The notes under the pieces are model-generated. The model was not told where the DNA came from, did no database searches, and saw only the letters and a list, made by a program, of their open reading frames with translations. Of a stretch of 45,176 bases of DNA, positions 40,408 to 45,176 are shown one piece after another (within the stretch, counting starts at the first letter, position 1; each line of letters opens with the position of its first letter). A program made the position numbers and the translations under genes. The stretch is from a virus, in the IMG/VR virus record IMGVR_UViG_3300025483_000021, positions 1 to 45,176 of that record; one strand, given 5' to 3'.

Positions 40408-43400
40408 TACTTAGTGAGAAGTGGCGAAGGTTTGGTATACACTGCGCTAGTGCTCCCTCCTGTATTTATCGTCTGTCTAACCTTTTGTACAACTAATTTC
40501 TCCATAACAACAGGCACAAAGTCTGATTCATCATCACGTCGTGCTTTTTCTTCAATTGCTTTGAGATTCTTGACAGCTTTAGCTTGGATAGATCCTAGTT
40601 GCTTAATCTCACCAGCGCCACCTGAGGGTGCTGTAGCAACAGGGTTTCCAGGGGTCTCTTTAGAAGATTTAACTGGATTATCTTTGGGCACATTGGTGCT
40701 GATCTTTGTCAAGGCAGATGTTAAACCTGTCTTGAATGCTTCCATCATCTCTTCAAGAGTCTTGGGTTTTTCAGGTTTGGCATCATCTCCACCGCCACCG
40801 TTGCCGCTGTTGCCACCGTTGCCGCTGTTGCCACCAGTAGTAGTAGTTTCTGCCATGCTGTCATCAAATTCTCCACCGAGTTGATGTGCAGCATATGCTC
40901 TATGATCTGATGGTGTCGCATCTAAGTGGACATGGACATCTCCACTAGGTTTGTTACCTTGTAAACCAAGAACAGTATTGGGGTTAACCGTCTGACCCAC
41001 AGCTACTTTGAGCGAATCAAAGTGGTGGAATTGCATACGGTCTTTACCGTTCTTGTTAATGACAACAGTATTGTGGGATCCACCTGCATGGGTTACTTTA
41101 CCATCCACACCAGCAACTACAGGTGATCCTCTATCTAAAGATTGGTTACTAAAGTCTCTAACAATCACATAGTCTCTAGGGACAATAGGATGTCCACCTA
41201 GTCTACTATTATTTTTTCTATGATTATCAGATAAGTTATGGTGGAGAGGATAATCGCTGAATGGTGTTTGAGGTGTCAGACGCACATCATTAACAGATCC
41301 ATTAGTGGCAAGCAGACCGCCTGCCGCATACCCCATAATCTCCTTTTTCTTCTGAATTTTTTCTGCTACGTCCTCATAGGCAGATAAGGTGGGCTCACCC
41401 ATACCGACGCGAGCGCCACGTTTGACCCTACCACCCTTTGCCAGTTGCTCGAAAGCATCATACATCATCTGAGGTTTGATGTGCGCTACATTGACACCAT
41501 CCCCAGCATAGAAACTAGCACCACCATCATTCTTTGGAATTGCAGCCCAAACTCTTGACAGTCTGAGCATTGCCTCCTTAGGATTCTCCTTCGCCATCTT
41601 CTTGGAGACATGTGCCTGACCAGGACCGATTAGATATTCAGCAATCAGTTGCTGATTCTCTGCATTGTATATGTCCTTTTTAGGGTCAAGACCTACTGCT
41701 ACTGCTCTCTGATTGAGATACTCTGGTAAGTTTTGCCATGCACCAACAGCACCTGTTGCCTTACGAGCAACGTCAGCAATGGGCATTCCAGATGCACCAG
41801 GCAATGTAGTGCTTGGATACATTGAATCATATCCACCGCTACCAGCTTCATACTTTAGGATTAGATTAAGTACTGGAGCCCATCCACCTTCAATCTCTCC
41901 TACAGGAGACCCACCACCACTACTGGTGCTTCTTGGACTTTGTGGAGTTTGACCCTTCTTATCCTCAATCTGCTTTGCCAATGCAGGATTGAAGATCTTG
42001 ATACCACTGAGAAGTAGTTTGTTTAACCCCTGATCAATCGCTTTGAAAGTGCCTTCTTTATAACTAAGACTCTTGACTGCATCAACCTTTTTCTTTTCAG
42101 TCTGAGTTGCTTGGAATTGTACACTATTACTTACACCACCACCAGCAGTGCCACCACCGCCAGTACTGACCTGCACACCTAGTCCACCAGCAATCTTTTG
42201 AATGTCAGGTGCTAGGACAGATTTTACTTTATTACCAACAAATCCAAATGCACCAAATGATCCTACTATGGTCTTAAGGTAGAGACCACCTACCATGCCC
42301 AGCATGTCAGGATGACTACCAAACTGTAGAGCACCACCCGCTGCCATCTGGACAGGACCGCCTGCTGCCTTCTTATTCTCTTTGTCGAAGTCAAACAGGT
42401 TGAATGTCAACGCATCAGCAACACCACCTGCCACAGAAGCAGGATTCATCAGACGCTTGGCATTATTGACGACAAATTGGACGGTGCCACCAATGGCATC
42501 CATCATTCCACCGAAGATAAACCCAGCGAATTCTGCGAGAATCTTAGCAGCATCCATTAGGACTTTGCCAAGTTGACCTATCATCTGGAAGATCAACCCC
42601 AGTGGCTCAGCAAGTTTCTGGAAGAGAGGTCCGATGGTCATCTTGACCACCTCAAACATCATCTTAAATGCTTTACCAATAGGTCCGAAGATAGGCTCCA
42701 TGATTGGACCTAACTCTTTACCTACCCACTCACCTAAGAAACTACCGATCGCATTACCAACGATAGGTGCAAAGGGTCCTAGGAAGGGTCCCAGGAGTGC
42801 TGTGCCAGCGATACCGCCAACTATACCACCAACACCCTGACCGACGCCAGCACCAATAGCAGAGGATGCCTTCTCACCACTCGCAAGACCTGATGCGATC
42901 CTTCCAGCGCCTCCTACGACGCTCATACCGACGTTTAACTTACCGCCTAGCTTACCAAATACTTTGTTAGCACCAGCACCAAATCTCTTGCGTGCTGCAG
43001 ATGCTTTTCCTTTGAATTTAGAGAAACGACTTTCTTTACCAAATCTATCCTCAAATGCTTTACCAGCACCAGGATTCTTGCGTTCTGCCTTTGCGGCAGA
43101 CTTCTTCATCGCTTCGTATTCTTCTTTGGAGTAGATAACTCCAGTCTTCTTATCTCTAAACCCGCTCTTTCTTACCTTCTGGTTAACATCCTGCTCTGCA
43201 GACTGCTGGTTGGACATGTTGAAGATCATTCTCAGACGATTAACGTCCTTCATCAACTTCCAAGGCATGATCAGATACTGTGCTGTCCTAAGCGCAGCAA
43301 GACCACCCATCATCTGCACGACTCCGAGTATACCTCGGAATGCACGTTTGATCGGACCTTCTTCCTTAAAATTACCAATTAAATTAGTCAGTCCATCAAG

Positions 43401-43955
43401 GAGCAGACCAACCCCAAATTTAGTAACTTTGAATGCAAACTTACCTATGGTGAATAGTATCTTGAATACCTTTACGGCACTCTCAGCATTCTTGGGGTTA
43501 CTTAACCAGTTTAATGCTCCAAATATAATCATATATTTGAAGACTTTGAATAGACCATTGAAAAGTCTACCAAGCATACTTAACTTGGGTTTCTGCTTCT
43601 CAACTGCCTTCCTGCCTTCCTCTTTGCCTTCTTCTACGCCCTTCTCTGCTTCGTCTTCTAACTTGCCACGTTTCTTCTTTTGGAAAGATTTCTTGAAATC
43701 CCGCATGGATGTAGTCCACTTGGTCTTATCCTTCTTATCTTTCTTCTTAATCGTCGTGACTTCTGTCTTGGAAGTGTCTGTAAGATAATCTTTCTCAAAC
43801 TTTAGAAGCTCAGTAGTGTCATAAAAACTCTTGGCAATGCCATCCGTCACGCTCCCCATGCGATTGATGCTCTTACGCACCTGATCCATGTTTTGGGCGA
43901 TACCTGATTTACCAGTTATCGGTTGAATTTTAACGAAACTACGGATTGCTGCCAT
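40407..43955 (-). CDS. Tape-measure-like tail protein, copy 1, with lysozyme-like and M23-like domains (1182 aa)
   Basis: The domain order is a helical N-terminal (1-130), hydrophobic helices (about 130-190), a Gly/Ala-rich region (about 340-420, for example SAIGAGVGQGVGGIVGG), further amphipathic helices, a lysozyme-like domain (about 693-805, LILKYEAGSGGYDSMYP with candidate catalytic E703 and GAVGAWQNLPEYL), and an M23-like domain (about 925-1025: GSPVVAGVDGKVTHAGG, FHHFDSL, VHVHLDA). The usual first M23 zinc ligand is not evident. The likely role is to set tail length and, on DNA injection, to cut host peptidoglycan. Start ATG overlaps the gp51-like stop (TAATG). Confidence 0.8.
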   Translation of the reverse strand: MAAIRSFVKIQPITGKSGIAQNMDQVRKSINRMGSVTDGIAKSFYDTTELLKFEKDYLTDTSKTEVTTIKKKDKKDKTKWTTSMRDFKKSFQKKKRGKLEDEAEKGVEEGKEEGRKAVEKQKPKLSMLGRLFNGLFKVFKYMIIFGALNWLSNPKNAESAVKVFKILFTIGKFAFKVTKFGVGLLLDGLTNLIGNFKEEGPIKRAFRGILGVVQMMGGLAALRTAQYLIMPWKLMKDVNRLRMIFNMSNQQSAEQDVNQKVRKSGFRDKKTGVIYSKEEYEAMKKSAAKAERKNPGAGKAFEDRFGKESRFSKFKGKASAARKRFGAGANKVFGKLGGKLNVGMSVVGGAGRIASGLASGEKASSAIGAGVGQGVGGIVGGIAGTALLGPFLGPFAPIVGNAIGSFLGEWVGKELGPIMEPIFGPIGKAFKMMFEVVKMTIGPLFQKLAEPLGLIFQMIGQLGKVLMDAAKILAEFAGFIFGGMMDAIGGTVQFVVNNAKRLMNPASVAGGVADALTFNLFDFDKENKKAAGGPVQMAAGGALQFGSHPDMLGMVGGLYLKTIVGSFGAFGFVGNKVKSVLAPDIQKIAGGLGVQVSTGGGGTAGGGVSNSVQFQATQTEKKKVDAVKSLSYKEGTFKAIDQGLNKLLLSGIKIFNPALAKQIEDKKGQTPQSPRSTSSGGGSPVGEIEGGWAPVLNLILKYEAGSGGYDSMYPSTTLPGASGMPIADVARKATGAVGAWQNLPEYLNQRAVAVGLDPKKDIYNAENQQLIAEYLIGPGQAHVSKKMAKENPKEAMLRLSRVWAAIPKNDGGASFYAGDGVNVAHIKPQMMYDAFEQLAKGGRVKRGARVGMGEPTLSAYEDVAEKIQKKKEIMGYAAGGLLATNGSVNDVRLTPQTPFSDYPLHHNLSDNHRKNNSRLGGHPIVPRDYVIVRDFSNQSLDRGSPVVAGVDGKVTHAGGSHNTVVINKNGKDRMQFHHFDSLKVAVGQTVNPNTVLGLQGNKPSGDVHVHLDATPSDHRAYAAHQLGGEFDDSMAETTTTGGNSGNGGNSGNGGGGDDAKPEKPKTLEEMMEAFKTGLTSALTKISTNVPKDNPVKSSKETPGNPVATAPSGGAGEIKQLGSIQAKAVKNLKAIEEKARRDDESDFVPVVMEKLVVQKVRQTINTGGSTSAVYTKPSPLLTK
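40463..40470 (-). promoter_or_regulatory. T4-type late promoter (GATAAATA), internal to the upstream gene
   Basis: GATAAATA on the minus strand, 56 bases before the ATG at 40407, within the coding sequence for copy 1 of the tape-measure-like protein. It may drive copy 2 separately. Because it is internal to a gene and sits farther from the ATG than the others, it could be chance. Confidence 0.4.
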
Positions 43956-44152
43956 TAGAGGGACATTCGTGACTGATCTTGTTGTTGCCTTCTTTCTTCC
44001 TCAGCAATGTGTGCGAGGAGAAGATTCACATATACATCACGTTCCCACGGTATCATATTCTCTAATTCTGTTAGCGAATACTTGTGGTGCTGCATCAAGG
44101 CAAAGTTTGTCTTATAGTAGTTTTCAAGACTATCATGCAGTAGGGCTATGCG
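43955..44152 (-). CDS. 51: gp51-like tail assembly chaperone, likely reached by -1 frameshift from gp26
   Basis: The stretch is an open frame in the -1 phase relative to gp26 and encodes about 65 residues from the frameshift point (RIALLHDSLENYYKTNFALM then MQHHKYSLTELENM and IPWERDVYVNLLLAH). The IPWERD-containing part looks like the second half of lambda GT-type tail assembly chaperones and of T4 gp51. The frame has no ATG until 44095. An alternative independent start there would give 46 residues. Upstream the frame is closed by a TGA at 44171. The gene ends at 43955 with TAATG, overlapping the tape-measure gene. Confidence 0.75.
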   Translation of the reverse strand, partial: RIALLHDSLENYYKTNFALMQHHKYSLTELENMIPWERDVYVNLLLAHIAEEERRQQQDQSRMSL

Positions 44153-44850
44153 AAAAAACTCGCTAGTCCTTCAAGCACAACATCGGATACGACTTTAGTG
44201 TTGGGGTTAACAACCTCAAGTGTGTATGACAGTTTGGGCATAGTCTCAAAGAATTTCTGGACTTTAGCAAACTGCTCGGAATTCAAGTCTTCCAAGAATT
44301 CAAGTGCTTCTTTCTTAGTGAAGTTGTCATAGACTTCTTCCTTATCGTAAACACTTTCAATACACCCTGCTGCCAACTCAAAGATATCCTCGATATTAGG
44401 ATCCTCCGACATATTTTGACTGATGAATACATCAATCGACGGATACTTCATAACAATACCTACATTATCATCGAGAAGCATTTTCTTCTCATGCTCTGCA
44501 GGAATAACCACCTCAACTTCATTGAGAGGGACCATCACTTCTACTTGGGTCTCATTATCATCAGGGCAGGTGATTTTGAATTCACTCGCTTCACCAACAG
44601 CAGTAGCACGAATGCGAAGGAAGATGTATTCGATCTCGAATGTTGCGAGATCTTCAACCTTACCTTTCAGGTTGGTGCAGTTTCTGATGATGGTCTTAAC
44701 TGCTTTGATCATCTGCTTGTCGTCTTGCGACTCCATAGCGAGATACAGCAGTTTTTCCTCCTTAACGAGGAAAGGTCTATATGTGATTTTAGTGCCAGTA
44801 ATAGGCAATGTCAAATCATACTCGGGGATAGCGAGCTTAGGTAAAGGCAT
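44146..44850 (-). CDS. 26: Baseplate hub assembly/tail protein gp26-like
   Basis: This 234-residue protein begins MPLPKLAIPEYDLTLPITGT and continues with TYRPFLVKEEKLLYLAMES, a conserved start of the T4 gp26 family (T4 baseplate protein, Pfam PF12322). The start ATG has GGAG 4 bases upstream. In T4, gp26 and gp51 are needed for hub assembly. In lambda-like tails the gene in this position (between tube and tape measure) encodes assembly chaperone G. Position and slippery sequence before its stop suggest the same function. Its late promoter overlaps the stop of the tail-tube gene. Confidence 0.85.
   Translation of the reverse strand: MPLPKLAIPEYDLTLPITGTKITYRPFLVKEEKLLYLAMESQDDKQMIKAVKTIIRNCTNLKGKVEDLATFEIEYIFLRIRATAVGEASEFKITCPDDNETQVEVMVPLNEVEVVIPAEHEKKMLLDDNVGIVMKYPSIDVFISQNMSEDPNIEDIFELAAGCIESVYDKEEVYDNFTKKEALEFLEDLNSEQFAKVQKFFETMPKLSYTLEVVNPNTKVVSDVVLEGLASFFA
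44152..44158 (-). other. Candidate -1 ribosomal frameshift site (T TTT TTC)
   Basis: The heptamer T TTT TTC has the exact X XXY YYZ form of a -1 slippery site in the gp26 frame (AGT TTT TTC GCA TAG). It is two codons before the gp26 stop. A -1 slip would read on to TTT TTT CGC ATA and enter the gp51-like frame, giving a fusion of 233 plus 65 residues. A short possible stem (ATAGT with ACTAT) follows about 20 bases downstream. Confidence 0.75.
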
Positions 44851-44871
44851 AATGCTCCATAACTATTAAAT

Positions 44872-44879
44872 TTATTTAG
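44872..44879 (-). promoter_or_regulatory. T4-type late promoter (CTAAATAA)
   Basis: CTAAATAA on the minus strand, 22 bases before the gp26 ATG at 44850. The first TAA of the motif is the stop codon of the tail-tube-like gene. Confidence 0.6.
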
Positions 44880-45176
44880 GTGCCAAAATAAGATGAATCT
44901 ATCTGATCGCTGGCAAATCCCAAACGCTCAAATATTTTATCAAAATTACGAATGACCTTATCATTTGCTTCAGGTTTGAAGGATAATACATCCTCTGCCA
45001 CCGTGTCAAATCTAAATCTTTCGTATTTGAAGTCAACATCGATCTTCAGTAGATCTGCTGGTCCATTATTAAGAGTCATTGCTGAGATGTCAAATGGATA
45101 TGCACCATACATCTGCCAGACTGCAGTAGATCTATTCATTCTCTGCTCAAACTGAACTGGACGCCCAACACCATTA
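44876..45176 (-). CDS. Tail-tube-like protein (gp19/gp54 family), C-terminal part
   Basis: The frame is open to the right edge of the window, so the N terminus is missing and the ATG at 45139 is internal (upstream residues read NGVGRPVQFEQRM). The visible 100 or so residues contain VWQMYGAYPFDISAMTLNNG and KIDVDFKYERFRF, which fit the C-terminal strands of myovirus tail-tube proteins (gp19, with gp54 as its relative). T4 order and the adjacency to gp26 support this. Which of the two it is cannot be decided from this end. Confidence 0.7.
   Translation of the reverse strand, partial: NGVGRPVQFEQRMNRSTAVWQMYGAYPFDISAMTLNNGPADLLKIDVDFKYERFRFDTVAEDVLSFKPEANDKVIRNFDKIFERLGFASDQIDSSYFGT

Noticed and set aside
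1-45176. tRNA genes, insertion sequences and attachment sites
   Set aside because: I saw no cloverleaf-like sequence, transposase or terminal repeats; gaps between genes are short.

Overview
The window is a piece of a T4-like cyanophage genome (a marine cyanomyovirus, Kyanoviridae type, of Synechococcus or Prochlorococcus). This rests on T4-type tail genes in recognisable order (tail tube, gp26, gp51-like, tape-measure proteins, gp27, gp5), on cyanobacterium-specific auxiliary genes (cp12, cpeT), on T4-type late promoters of the NATAAATA type, and on several structural proteins of kinds I know only from cyanophages. The exact host cannot be read from the sequence. Every gene I support lies on the minus strand, so transcription runs from high to low coordinates, with short gaps or overlapping stop/start codons.

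Layout in the direction of transcription. 45176-32366: the tail core. It has the end of a tail-tube-like gene, gp26, a gp51-like ORF that appears to be reached by a -1 ribosomal frameshift, two tandem paralogous tape-measure-like giants (the first with lysozyme-like and M23-like domains), a gp27-like hub gene, the host-metabolism genes cp12 and cpeT, and gp5. 32334-29863: small accessory genes, including an orphan Phd/YefM-like antitoxin, a cupin/JmjC-like oxygenase and a secreted HExxH metalloprotease. 29836-17792: large virion and fibre proteins, a fibrinogen-like receptor-binding candidate, and three tandem 269-residue Gly/His-rich fibre-tip paralogues. Late promoters sit in front of most of these transcription units, often on top of the upstream gene's stop codon.

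17756-9110: a tightly packed tailoring cassette with two flavin-dependent halogenases, an unrecognised 295-residue protein, a coiled-coil protein, and six Fe(II)/2-oxoglutarate or JmjC-type oxygenases. Two further members of that oxygenase class lie at 5064 and 30874. 9022-6629: a probable restriction-modification operon (PD-(D/E)XK-like nuclease, beta-class DNA methyltransferase, ParB-like protein). 6632-2303: about seventeen small, mostly unrecognised genes with sigma-70-like promoters, typical of a host-takeover region. 2248-1: an SF2 helicase coupled to a second PD-(D/E)XK-like nuclease, and a partial gene leaving the window.

The strongest candidates for undescribed biology are the gp26/gp51 frameshift (a lambda G/GT-like arrangement), the halogenase plus multi-oxygenase cassette beside the fibre genes, and the two nuclease-containing modules.
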